Positions 1 to 6,925 of a stretch of 10,846 nt of DNA are shown here, piece by piece (position 1 is the stretch's first letter; each line of letters begins with the position of its first letter). The DNA comes from Candidatus Woesearchaeota archaeon. GTDB lineage: Archaea > Nanobdellota > Nanobdellia > Woesearchaeales > JAFCFN01. The stretch is from the NCBI GenBank assembly GCA_017609245.1, contig JAFCEI010000015.1:4375-15220 (forward strand), written 5' to 3'. The notes beneath the pieces are model-generated. The model was not told the origin of the DNA and searched no databases. It saw only the letters and a list, made by a program, of their open reading frames with translations. The position numbers were made by a program, and so were the translations under genes.

Positions 1-1
1 T

Positions 2-214
2 TACATTGAAAAAGTAAAACTAAAAGAGCTGCCTAAAAAAAGACCATTCTTAAAAAGGAGCCAGAGAGTCAGGAGAGGATGGTCTGATATTCCTAAACAT
101 CTAGGCGCAGGACATCATCAGGTCAGGTCTGGGTGGTCTGAAAAACGCAAAAAGCAGAGACCAAGACATGGCCAAACCAGATACAAAAGCAAACAAAAAC
201 ATAGTTCTTACTAA
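2..214 (+). CDS. C-terminal end of an unrecognised, very basic protein (5' truncated by window)
   Basis: Seventy residues are readable without interruption from the window edge to a TAA stop at 212-214, and the start lies outside the window. I do not recognise the family. About one third of the residues are Lys or Arg, with several His, which suggests contact with RNA or DNA, as in a ribosomal protein tail or a nucleic-acid enzyme tail. Two neighbouring stretches resemble each other, QRVRRGWSDIPKHLGAGHHQ and QVRSGWSEKRKKQRPRHGQ, sharing V-R-x-G-W-S and a closing H-x-Q or H-G-Q, so a short internal repeat is possible. No methionine occurs in the visible part. It lies upstream of the tRNA/polymerase cluster in the same orientation, separated by a TATA-like promoter region, so it is probably a separate transcription unit. 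Confidence 0.6.
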   Translation, partial: YIEKVKLKELPKKRPFLKRSQRVRRGWSDIPKHLGAGHHQVRSGWSEKRKKQRPRHGQTRYKSKQKHSSY

Positions 215-232
215 TAATTAACAAAACAATAG

Positions 233-247
233 AAAGCTTTATAAATA
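233..247 (+). promoter_or_regulatory. Archaeal BRE/TATA box upstream of the tRNA-rpo cluster
   Basis: AAAGC followed by TTTATAAATA (238-247) matches the archaeal TFB-recognition element plus TATA box. A start site about 25 nt downstream would fall near 270, giving a leader of roughly 60 nt before tRNA-Asp. It is the best-looking promoter between the partial upstream gene and rpoH. Called from the motif alone. Confidence 0.6.
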
Positions 248-258
248 GACAAAAATCT

Positions 259-272
259 CCATATATAAATGG
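259..272 (+). promoter_or_regulatory. Second TATA-like element, partly palindromic
   Basis: CCATATATAAATGG contains TATATAAAT and is nearly a palindrome (CCAT...ATGG). A start directed from here would fall near 295, closer to tRNA-Asp than the upstream box. It could be an alternative promoter or the initiation region of the first one. It lacks an obvious purine-rich BRE, so I rank it below the box at 238-247. Confidence 0.35.
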
Positions 273-335
273 GGCAATATTTCTATAGACAATAGAGTGT
301 AGAACACAGACAGTCTTTAGATATAGTGCTCTTGT

Positions 336-438
336 GCCCTGGTAGTGTAGTGGCCTATCACGTAGCCCTGTCGAGGCTACAACCCGGGTTCGACCGTTAC
401 AGGGTTGATGCCTGTCACTGAATGTCCCGGCCAGGGCG
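336..438 (+). tRNA. tRNA-Asp (GTC), with a 30-nt T-loop intron
   Basis: The acceptor stem GCCCTGG (336-342) pairs perfectly with CCAGGGC (431-437), and the discriminator base is G438. The anticodon stem TAGCC/GGCTA (363-367/375-379) encloses CTGTCGA, with anticodon GTC at 370-372. The D stem has three pairs plus a T-T opposition. The T stem CCGGG (384-388) pairs with CCCGG (426-430), but the loop is interrupted: TTCGAC is followed by a 30-nt insert (395-424) before the final T425. Removing the insert leaves TTCGACT and a 73-nt tRNA. CCA is not encoded. The gene is followed after 2 nt by tRNA-Lys, so both probably come from one precursor. I judge it an intact intron-bearing gene and not a broken one, because all other helices are perfect and the insert folds as a bulge-helix-bulge. 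Confidence 0.9.
395..424 (+). other. Predicted tRNA-Asp intron at position 59/60 (T loop), bulge-helix-bulge
   Basis: Outer helix: T stem 384-388 with 426-430. Central 4-bp helix: TTCG (389-392) with TGAA (419-422), closing on one G-T wobble. Bulge 1: ACC (393-395). Bulge 2: TGT (423-425). Inner helix: GTTACAGG (396-403) with CCTGTCAC (411-418), one T-C mismatch, loop 404-410. This is the canonical 3-4-3 arrangement. Cutting after the second base of each bulge removes exactly 30 nt and restores a 7-nt T loop. The structure was read by eye, with no energy calculation. Confidence 0.8.
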
Positions 439-440
439 TT

Positions 441-537
441 GGGCCGGTAGCTCAGCCTGGTAGAGCACTTGACTTTTAATCAAGTGGTCGCGAGTTCGAA
501 TAAACCGGAAGAGGTTAAGAAAGTCTCGTCCGGCCCA
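441..537 (+). tRNA. tRNA-Lys (TTT), with a 23-nt T-loop intron
   Basis: Acceptor GGGCCGG (441-447) pairs with CCGGCCC (530-536), discriminator A537. The D arm is standard (GCTC/GAGC with a GG in the loop). The anticodon stem CTTGA/TCAAG (468-472/480-484) encloses CTTTTAA, with anticodon TTT at 475-477. The T stem GCGAG (490-494) pairs with CTCGT (525-529), including one G-T. The T loop reads TTCGAA, then a 23-nt insert (501-523), then T524. Without the insert the loop is TTCGAAT and the tRNA is 74 nt. CCA is not encoded. Only 20 nt separate it from the rpoH start, and those contain the rpoH ribosome binding site, so an independent rpoH promoter would have to lie inside the tRNA genes. Confidence 0.9.
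501..523 (+). other. Predicted tRNA-Lys intron at position 59/60 (T loop), relaxed bulge-helix-bulge
   Basis: The layout is the same as in the neighbouring tRNA-Asp intron. T stem as outer helix; central helix TTCG (495-498) opposite AGAA (518-521), three pairs plus a G-A opposition; bulges AAT (499-501) and AGT (522-524); inner helix AACC (503-506) with GGTT (513-516), loop GGAAGA, with an A-A mismatch (502/517) next to the bulge. Cutting after the second bulge base on each side removes 23 nt and restores TTCGAAT. The helix is weaker than in tRNA-Asp, hence a relaxed motif. Confidence 0.72.
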
Positions 538-557
538 TTTATGCTGAGGAGAAATCA

Positions 558-788
558 ATGAAGTTCAAAGTTAGCCAACACATCTTAGTCCCTAAGCATT
601 CCAAGGTTAGTGAGAAAGAGAAGAAAAAACTGTTAGAGAGATACAATATCACTTTAAAAGAATTGCCAAAGATACATAAAAATGATCCTGCCATCAGTGA
701 GCTTGGTATAAAGAAAGGCGATGTCATAAAGATAACCAGAAAAAGCAGATCTGCTGGAGAGGCAATATTTTATAGGGTTGTAATCTAG
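558..788 (+). CDS. rpoH: DNA-directed RNA polymerase subunit H (Rpo5)
   Basis: This 76-residue protein is the archaeal homologue of the C-terminal domain of eukaryotic Rpb5, a small non-catalytic subunit of the polymerase jaw. The start MKFKVSQHILVPKH is characteristic: the family opens with a short lead and then HxLVPKH. The segment LGIKKGDVIKITRKS and a closing YRVV are also typical. Length is normal for archaea. The ATG at 558 is supported by GAGGAG at 546-551, 6 nt upstream. It heads the polymerase gene series, and its stop (TAG 786-788) is separated by one base from the next ATG, so translation of rpoB2 is probably coupled to it. The tRNA-Lys 3' end is 20 nt upstream. Confidence 0.97.
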   Translation: MKFKVSQHILVPKHSKVSEKEKKKLLERYNITLKELPKIHKNDPAISELGIKKGDVIKITRKSRSAGEAIFYRVVI

Positions 789-789
789 A

Positions 790-2292
790 ATGGAAAACCA
801 AGAAAAGATATTGATTGAGAATTTTTTCAAAGAGAATTCTATTGTAATGTCAAATATAGAATCATTCAACAACTTTATAGATGAAGAACTGAACAATATT
901 ATTGAGGAGAACAAAGAGGTTGTTCCCACTATCATCCCTCCTAACATGGAAAGCCTAAAGCTCAGGCTGGACAAGATATGGGTAACAAAGCCGGAAATCA
1001 CAGAAGCAGACGGAAGCAAAAGAAACATATTCCCTGTAGAAGCAAGATTAAGGAAGGTGACTTATGCTGCTCCAATATTTATCGAGATAAGCTCTCATGT
1101 TGATGGTGTGCAGAAAGAGACATTCACAACCCAGATTGGCTCACTGCCGATCATGCTGAAAAGCAAAAACTGCCTGTTGCACGGGCTGAACAGGGAGGAA
1201 CTGATTGAAAAGGGGGAAGACCCTTCAGATCCTGGCGGTTATTTCATAATCAATGGAACTGAAAAGGTCCTGGTAAGCATAGAAGACCTTGTCTCAAACA
1301 GGCTGCTGATAAGAAAAGAATCAGTAGGGCCAAGTGAATACAGCGGAACTGTTTTCTCAGAGCATGGCAGCTACAAGATCCCTCACAAAATAGAAAAATT
1401 AAAAGACGGAATTTTTTATATCACATTCACAAGAGTCAAAAGAATGCCTTTGATCGTCATCATAAAGGCGCTTGGACTGCTAAAAGATGAGGAGATCATA
1501 AAACACATCTCAACAAAAGAGCAGTTTGATGAGGTTATCGGAAACTTATATTCATTTGTTGACATCAAAACAGAAGAAGATGCATTGGATTTTATTGCCA
1601 AAAGGATAGGGATTGCACAATCAAGAGAGATAAGGCTGGAAAGGACAAAGGATATCCTTGACAAGTTCCTGCTGCCGCACATAGGCGTAAAGCAGAATGA
1701 CAGGATGTCAAAAGCATATAACCTGTGCAAGATGATCAAGAAATATGTTCTGGTTGAGCAGGGAAGAGTAGATGTTGATGACAGAGACCATCATATGAAC
1801 AAAAAGCTGAAGCTTGCAGGAGATAATCTTGCTGACCTGTTCCGTGTGAATTTGAAGATATTAATAGGCGACATGCTTTATAATTTCCAAAGGATCGTGA
1901 AAAGAGGCAAGTTCCCGTCAATAAGAGTCATCATAAGGGAAAAGCTGTTGTCAGGAAGGCTTTATTCGGCGATGGCTACTGGAAATTGGGTTGGAGGAAG
2001 AAAAGGTGTAAGCCAGAGGATGGACAGAACAAACTTTTTGTCATGCCTGTCGCACCTTCAGAGGGTGAGCTCGCCTTTATCAGCAGACCAGGAAAATTTC
2101 GAAGCAAGAGAATTGCATGCAACTCATCTGGGAAGGCTATGCCCAATTGAAACTCCTGAAGGAACAAATATCGGATTGAGGAAAAATCTAGCACTGCTCG
2201 CCACAATATCTAGGGAATGCGAAGAGAAAGAGGTTAAGAAAATGGCAGAAAAGCTTGGACTTTCGCCGATCAAGAGGCCAGAACAACCATGA
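790..2292 (+). CDS. rpoB2: DNA-directed RNA polymerase subunit B'' (Rpo2N)
   Basis: This is the N-terminal half of the second-largest polymerase subunit (bacterial beta, eukaryotic Rpb2), 500 residues, a normal size for a separate B''. It contributes the protrusion, lobe and fork regions around the active centre. Visible hallmarks: DPGGYFIINGTEKVLVS in the N-terminal third; GNWVGGRKGVSQRMDRTNF; and near the end LGRLCPIETPEGTNIGLRKN, with CPIETPEG at residues 451-458, the fork region. The protein then stops at TGA 2290-2292, at the place where B is split in many euryarchaea, so this is a natural two-gene arrangement and not a frameshift. It starts one base after the rpoH stop with only a weak ribosome binding site (AGGG near 774), consistent with coupling. 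Confidence 0.97.
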   Translation: MENQEKILIENFFKENSIVMSNIESFNNFIDEELNNIIEENKEVVPTIIPPNMESLKLRLDKIWVTKPEITEADGSKRNIFPVEARLRKVTYAAPIFIEISSHVDGVQKETFTTQIGSLPIMLKSKNCLLHGLNREELIEKGEDPSDPGGYFIINGTEKVLVSIEDLVSNRLLIRKESVGPSEYSGTVFSEHGSYKIPHKIEKLKDGIFYITFTRVKRMPLIVIIKALGLLKDEEIIKHISTKEQFDEVIGNLYSFVDIKTEEDALDFIAKRIGIAQSREIRLERTKDILDKFLLPHIGVKQNDRMSKAYNLCKMIKKYVLVEQGRVDVDDRDHHMNKKLKLAGDNLADLFRVNLKILIGDMLYNFQRIVKRGKFPSIRVIIREKLLSGRLYSAMATGNWVGGRKGVSQRMDRTNFLSCLSHLQRVSSPLSADQENFEARELHATHLGRLCPIETPEGTNIGLRKNLALLATISRECEEKEVKKMAEKLGLSPIKRPEQP

Positions 2293-2297
2293 GGATT

Positions 2298-2319
2298 ATA
2301 TTTTCAAGCTGTAAAATAT
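2298..2319 (+). promoter_or_regulatory. Hairpin in the rpoB2-rpoB1 spacer
   Basis: In the 43-nt spacer between the two halves of subunit B, ATATTTT (2298-2304) is the exact reverse complement of AAAATAT (2313-2319), with loop CAAGCTGT. It is followed by GGGAG (2322-2326), the ribosome binding site for rpoB1. The all-AT stem is weak. Possible roles are spacing, mRNA processing or modulation of rpoB1 start; none is shown by the sequence. Confidence 0.4.
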
Positions 2320-2335
2320 TTGGGAGAAGTTTAAC

Positions 2336-4138
2336 ATGACTGAAGTCTATCTAAACGACAAGATCATAGGAGAAGTTGAGAATGGCAAGATATTTGCCAG
2401 GCAGATGATAGATGAAAGAAGAAAAAATAATCTTCCGGGAGATGTTAACATATTCCATGATGAACAATCAGATTCTATCTTTATCAATAGCTCAAAAGGA
2501 CGAGTAAGAAGACCTTTGATAATCGTAAGGGACGGAAAGCCTTTGCTTACTGAAGAGCACCTTGAAAAGCTTGAAAAAGGCGAGATGGGATTCAATGACC
2601 TGGTGAGGCAGGGAATTATTGAATATCTTGATGCTGGGGAAGAAGAAAATGCGCTTGTCTCATTCCATGAGGATGAACTTACAACAAGCCATACCCATCT
2701 TGAGATTGGCCCTTTGGCGATGCTTGGGTTAAGCACATCTCTTGTACCTTATGCAAACTTTTCACAAGGTTCTAGGGTCAATATAGGAAGCAAGAGCCTT
2801 AAGCAGGGGGTTGGAGCATACTGCTCAAACTGGGCAACAAGAATGGATATGGACATCAGTTTGCTGCATACACCTCAGATGCCGATTGTCAAATCAATAA
2901 TGCATGATATTTCTGATTATCGGAGTCATCCGTCTGGACAGAACATAGTTGTGGCTGTGATGAGCTATGAAGGATATAATATGGATGATGCTATCATACT
3001 GAACCAAAGCTCTATTGAAAGAGGGTTGGCGCGTTCTACTTATTACAGGCCATATGCTGCAGAGGAATTGAGATATGCAGGAGGGTTGATCGATGAGATA
3101 GATGTGCCTGACAAGGATGTAAAAGGATACAGAAGCGAGTCAGATTATGCTCATCTGGAGGGTGACGGGGTTGTTTATGTTGGAGCCAGAGTAGATGAAG
3201 GTGATGTGATAATAGGAAAAAGCTCACCTCCACGATTCTTGTCTTCAATGGATGAATATTCCTTGACATCTGCTTCAAGAAGAGAGAGCTCAACCACTGT
3301 CAAGCATGGAGAAGAAGGTGTTGTTGATTTTGTATTGTTAAGCAGAAATGAAGAAGGCAACAGGCTTGTACAGGTTCGTGTAAGAGACCAAAGAATACCT
3401 GAGATAGGAGACAAATTTACAAGCAGGCACGGACAGAAAGGGATAGTGGGCCTACTGCTGAACCAATCAGACATGCCATTTACTGCATCTGGAATTGTTC
3501 CAGATCTTATATTTTCACCTCACTCAATACCGTCCCGTATGACTGTGGGGCACATGATCGAGCTTATCGGCGGAAAGGTCGGCGCATTGGGAGGAAGGTT
3601 TGTCAACGGAACAACATTTTCTGCAGAATCAGAAGAAGACCTGAGAAAAGAGCTGCAGATGCTGGGATTCAAGGACAACGGACTGGAAACAATGTACAAT
3701 GGGATGACTGGAAAGCAATTCAAGGCAAGAATATTTGTCGGAAACATGTATTACATGAGATTAAAATACATGGTCGCCAATAAGATACAAAGCCGTGCAA
3801 CAGGACCTATACAGCTTCTGACAAGACAGCCGACAGAAGGGCGTGCCAAAGAGGGCGGACTTAGGTTAGGAGAGATGGAAAAAGATACATTTGTGGCGCA
3901 CGGCGCAAGCCTGACACTGAAAGAAAGGTTTGATTCAGATATCACAACAATACCTGTATGCGAGGAATGCGGCATGATTGCTGTCTATAATGAATGGAAA
4001 AAAGAATCATACTGCCCTATGTGCGGCGAGAATTCAACTGTAAATAATATTGAAGTGAGTTATGCTTTTAAATTAATACTTGATGAACTAAAAAGCTTGG
4101 GCGTTTACCCTAAGCTGGTGTTGGAGAACAAATACTAG
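2336..4138 (+). CDS. rpoB1: DNA-directed RNA polymerase subunit B' (Rpo2C)
   Basis: This is the C-terminal half of the second-largest subunit, 600 residues, forming the hybrid-binding wall, part of the active site and the anchor/clamp region. Seen in order: NMDDAIILNQSSIERG (215-230), a core hybrid-binding motif; GDKFTSRHGQKG (358-369), the nucleotide/active-site segment with conserved Lys and His; ATGPIQLLTRQPTEGRAKEG, near the clamp; and a C-terminal zinc site with Cys542, Cys545, Cys560 and Cys563. The start ATG at 2336 follows GGGAG (2322-2326) at suitable distance. The protein begins TEVYLNDKIIGEV, typical of separate B' subunits. The stop TAG (4136-4138) is one base before the rpoA1 ATG. 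No key motif is missing. Confidence 0.97.
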   Translation: MTEVYLNDKIIGEVENGKIFARQMIDERRKNNLPGDVNIFHDEQSDSIFINSSKGRVRRPLIIVRDGKPLLTEEHLEKLEKGEMGFNDLVRQGIIEYLDAGEEENALVSFHEDELTTSHTHLEIGPLAMLGLSTSLVPYANFSQGSRVNIGSKSLKQGVGAYCSNWATRMDMDISLLHTPQMPIVKSIMHDISDYRSHPSGQNIVVAVMSYEGYNMDDAIILNQSSIERGLARSTYYRPYAAEELRYAGGLIDEIDVPDKDVKGYRSESDYAHLEGDGVVYVGARVDEGDVIIGKSSPPRFLSSMDEYSLTSASRRESSTTVKHGEEGVVDFVLLSRNEEGNRLVQVRVRDQRIPEIGDKFTSRHGQKGIVGLLLNQSDMPFTASGIVPDLIFSPHSIPSRMTVGHMIELIGGKVGALGGRFVNGTTFSAESEEDLRKELQMLGFKDNGLETMYNGMTGKQFKARIFVGNMYYMRLKYMVANKIQSRATGPIQLLTRQPTEGRAKEGGLRLGEMEKDTFVAHGASLTLKERFDSDITTIPVCEECGMIAVYNEWKKESYCPMCGENSTVNNIEVSYAFKLILDELKSLGVYPKLVLENKY

Positions 4139-4139
4139 A

Positions 4140-6875
4140 ATGGCTGAAAAAGAAAAAGCTGAGAAAAAGCAAGAAAAGGCTGAAATAGTTGAAGAGAAAA
4201 AGCCTGAAGCAGAAGAAACTAAACAAGAAACTGCAGAGAAAGCAGAGGAAGAGAAAACTGAAGAAGAAAAGTCTGCTGAAGAGGAGAAAAAGGAAGAGAG
4301 AATGATGGAAGCATATGAACAGGCTATTTTCAAAAAAGTCAACAGCATAGTGTTTGGAGTCTTTTCTCCAAAGATGATCCAAAAGATGTCTGCTGCTAAA
4401 GTAGTCACTCCTGAACTTTATGATAAAGAAGGATATCCTGTTGACGGCGGACTGATGGATTCCAGGCTTGGAGTCATTGATCCTGGACTGAGATGCAGAA
4501 GCTGCGGAAGCAAATTAAAAGAATGCCTCGGGCATTTTGGCCATATTGAACTGGCAAGGCCAATCATCCACATCAAATTTGTTGATACAATCCTTAAACT
4601 GCTCAGATGCACCTGCAAGGAGTGCGGCAGGGTTTTGATCCCTAAAAATAAGATTGAGACCATCTCTGCAGCACTGGAAGAGATAGAGGCTGAAAAGAGC
4701 CTGGAGCAGAAAAGAAAAGAGATCAAACAATTGTCCTCTGTTCTGAGAGCGATCAAAAAATGTCCTTACTGCAATGCAAGACAATCTCCAGTATTGATAG
4801 AAAAGCCGACAACATTTATGGAAAGCGACAAAAAGATAAGCCCGATTGAAATAAGAACAAGGCTTGAAAGAATTTCTGATGATGACTTAAGCTTGTTTGG
4901 ATTAAATCCCGAAGCGATCAGGCCTGAGTGGATGGTTTTGACAGTGATGCCAATCCCTCCAGTGACCATGAGGCCAAGCATCACGCTTGAATCTGGCGAG
5001 AGGAGCGAGGATGACCTGACACACAAATTAGGGGACATCGTCAGGATCAACCAAAGATTGTTTGAAAACATAAATGCAGGGGCTCCTGAGATCATAATCG
5101 AAGACTTGTGGGACCTTCTGCAGTATCATGTGACTACATATTTTGACAATGCTGTTGCGCAGCTTCCTCCTGCAAGACACAGGTCAGGACAGCCATTAAA
5201 GACCCTAACAGAAAGAATAAAAAGCAAAGAAGGAAGGATAAGAAGGAATCTGGCTGGAAAGAGGACTAATTTCTCTGCAAGATCTGTAATCTCACCAGAT
5301 CCTATGCTTGATATAGATGAGGTCGGAGTTCCAAAAAGAGTTGCTATGAAGCTTACTATTCCTGAAAAAGTAAATGAGTGGAATATAGATTATCTGAAAA
5401 GATTTATTGAAAACGGGCCCGATATATATCCTGGAGCAAATTATATCATAAGGCCTGACGGCAAGAGAAAGAAGATTACAGACGAGACCAAAGAGGTATT
5501 TTTAGAAGAGCTTAGAGCAGGATATGTTGTTGAAAGGCATCTTATGGACGGCGACATAGCATTGTTTAACAGGCAGCCTAGCCTGCACAGGATGTCTATG
5601 ATGGCCCATTCAGTCAAGGTGCTGACCGGCAACACGTTAAGGCTAAATCCTGCTGTGTGCCACCCTTATAACGCTGATTTTGACGGTGACGAGATGAACC
5701 TGCATATTCCTCAGACAGAGGAAGCAAGAGCAGAAGCTGAAACCCTGATGAAAGTAAGCACGCAGCTTATCTCTCCTGGTTTTGGGCTGAGCATCATCGG
5801 ATGCACAATGGACAGCATATCTGGAAATTACCTGCTGACAAAAGAACTTGAATTTACAAGAGAAGAAGCAATTGACCTGCTTTATTCGATAGGGATTGAT
5901 GATTTTTCAAGACTTCCCAGGAAGAAGATAATAAGCGGAACCGAGATATTTTCTGTTCTCATGCCTGAAGATTTCAGCTTCAGGGGAACAAGCAAAAATG
6001 GTGAAGATGTTGTCATCAAAAAAGGCGAATTGATCAAAGGCTTGATGGACAAGGCCAATCTTGGTTCTGAATCAGGCCTGATGTTGAGAGAGCTTCACAA
6101 GAAATATGGGCCAGAAAAGGCAATCAATTTGTTAAAAAGACTATTTAGGCTAGGGATCAAAGTCTTGCTGAAAACCGGATTTTCAGTGTCTGTCTCTGAC
6201 ACAGACCTGCCAGATGAGATAGATGCGCAGATCAAGCAGACACTTAATGATGCAGAAAAAGAGGCTGAGAGGCTGATTGAAGCTTATGAAAACAGGACTT
6301 TGGAAACATTCCCTGGAAAAACCATGCTTGAGACAGTGGAATTGAAGATTCTTGAGGTCCTAAACAAAGCAAGGAATGAAGCAGGACGGTTTGTTGCTGA
6401 ACATGCTGACAAAAGAACACATACGATGGTCATGGCCAATTCAGGGGCAAGAGGAAACATGCTGAACCTGACACAGATGGCTGCATGCGTAGGTCAGCAG
6501 GCTATGAGAGGAAAAAGAATAGAGAGAGGTTATAAAGACAGGACATTGAGCATATTCAAAAGAAAGGACCTAGGTCCAGCCCCAAGGGGATTTATAAGAG
6601 ACGGGTTCAAGAGAGGATTAAATCCTGCAGAATTTTTCTTCCAAGCAATGACAGGAAGAGACGGCCTGATGGATACTGCCTTGAGAACTCCTAAATCAGG
6701 ATATCTGTACAGGAGACTGGCAAATGCAATGCAGGACCTTAAAGTAAGTTATGACGGCAGTGTAAGGGATGCGACAGGAAAGATAATACAGTTTAAATAT
6801 GGTGAAGATGGCATTGATGTATCCAGGTCAGAAGCAGGACAGATAAATGTATCTAAGATCGTGGGGCACAAATAA
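4140..6875 (+). CDS. rpoA1: DNA-directed RNA polymerase subunit A' (Rpo1N) with Glu/Lys-rich N-terminal tail
   Basis: N-terminal part of the largest subunit (bacterial beta', eukaryotic Rpb1), 911 residues. It holds the catalytic magnesium-binding loop NADFDGDEMN, with Asp513, Asp515 and Asp517. The clamp zinc site CRSCGSKLKECLGHFGH has Cys119, Cys122, Cys129 and His132; a second site uses Cys159/Cys162 and Cys208/Cys211. QLPPARHRSGQP and RRNLAGKRTNFSARSVISPDP follow (rudder and switch region). The C-terminal bridge-helix region reads GRDGLMDTALRTPKSGYLYR. The first 54 residues are almost only Glu, Lys, Ala, Thr and Gln and precede the normal family start (KKVNSIVFGVFSP). I keep the ATG at 4140 because it lies one base after rpoB1 and has GGAG at 4123-4126. 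ATG 4302 or 4305 (Met55/56), preceded by purine-rich sequence, is a real alternative and would give a protein of conventional length. Confidence 0.96.
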   Translation: MAEKEKAEKKQEKAEIVEEKKPEAEETKQETAEKAEEEKTEEEKSAEEEKKEERMMEAYEQAIFKKVNSIVFGVFSPKMIQKMSAAKVVTPELYDKEGYPVDGGLMDSRLGVIDPGLRCRSCGSKLKECLGHFGHIELARPIIHIKFVDTILKLLRCTCKECGRVLIPKNKIETISAALEEIEAEKSLEQKRKEIKQLSSVLRAIKKCPYCNARQSPVLIEKPTTFMESDKKISPIEIRTRLERISDDDLSLFGLNPEAIRPEWMVLTVMPIPPVTMRPSITLESGERSEDDLTHKLGDIVRINQRLFENINAGAPEIIIEDLWDLLQYHVTTYFDNAVAQLPPARHRSGQPLKTLTERIKSKEGRIRRNLAGKRTNFSARSVISPDPMLDIDEVGVPKRVAMKLTIPEKVNEWNIDYLKRFIENGPDIYPGANYIIRPDGKRKKITDETKEVFLEELRAGYVVERHLMDGDIALFNRQPSLHRMSMMAHSVKVLTGNTLRLNPAVCHPYNADFDGDEMNLHIPQTEEARAEAETLMKVSTQLISPGFGLSIIGCTMDSISGNYLLTKELEFTREEAIDLLYSIGIDDFSRLPRKKIISGTEIFSVLMPEDFSFRGTSKNGEDVVIKKGELIKGLMDKANLGSESGLMLRELHKKYGPEKAINLLKRLFRLGIKVLLKTGFSVSVSDTDLPDEIDAQIKQTLNDAEKEAERLIEAYENRTLETFPGKTMLETVELKILEVLNKARNEAGRFVAEHADKRTHTMVMANSGARGNMLNLTQMAACVGQQAMRGKRIERGYKDRTLSIFKRKDLGPAPRGFIRDGFKRGLNPAEFFFQAMTGRDGLMDTALRTPKSGYLYRRLANAMQDLKVSYDGSVRDATGKIIQFKYGEDGIDVSRSEAGQINVSKIVGHK

Positions 6876-6925
6876 AGAAGATGTGAGAGATTTTCTGTCT
6901 CTCAAATTTTCGGGAAAAATTAGAA
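6874..6925 (+). repeat. Spacer element, copy 1, upstream of rpoA2
   Basis: The rpoA1-rpoA2 spacer closely matches the nusA-rps12 spacer at 8891-8941 along its whole length. The two share the uninterrupted run TGAGAGATTTTCTGTCT (6884-6900 here), and each ends at the next start codon. Here TGAGAGA (6884-6890) pairs with TCTCTCA (6898-6904), loop TTTTCTG. AATTTT (6905-6910) pairs with AAAATT (6916-6921) around CGGGA. An alternative fold pairs AGAAGAT with ATTTTCT and would exclude the first hairpin. No good ribosome binding site is seen before rpoA2 (only GGGA at 6912-6915, inside the second hairpin), so the element occupies the place where translation start signals would be. Confidence 0.75.

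Noticed and set aside
404..421. C/D-box guide RNA inside the tRNA-Asp intron
   Set aside because: CTGA is present, but the C box is only TTGATG and the 30-nt intron is far too short for a guide.
336..537. The tRNAs as pseudogenes broken by insertions
   Set aside because: All stems pair, both inserts sit at the same position, both fold with paired 3-nt bulges, and removal gives exact 7-nt T loops. Decay would not produce this twice.
654..1028. Reverse-strand reading frames opposite rpoH/rpoB2 and other polymerase genes (for example 2347-2736, 4088-4408)
   Set aside because: They are antisense to conserved coding sequence, show Ser/Phe/Leu-rich composition typical of shadow frames, and have no start signals.
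2290..2336. Frameshift or broken gene between the two halves of RNA polymerase B
   Set aside because: The break is at the known B''/B' split site, and the second half has its own ATG and ribosome binding site.
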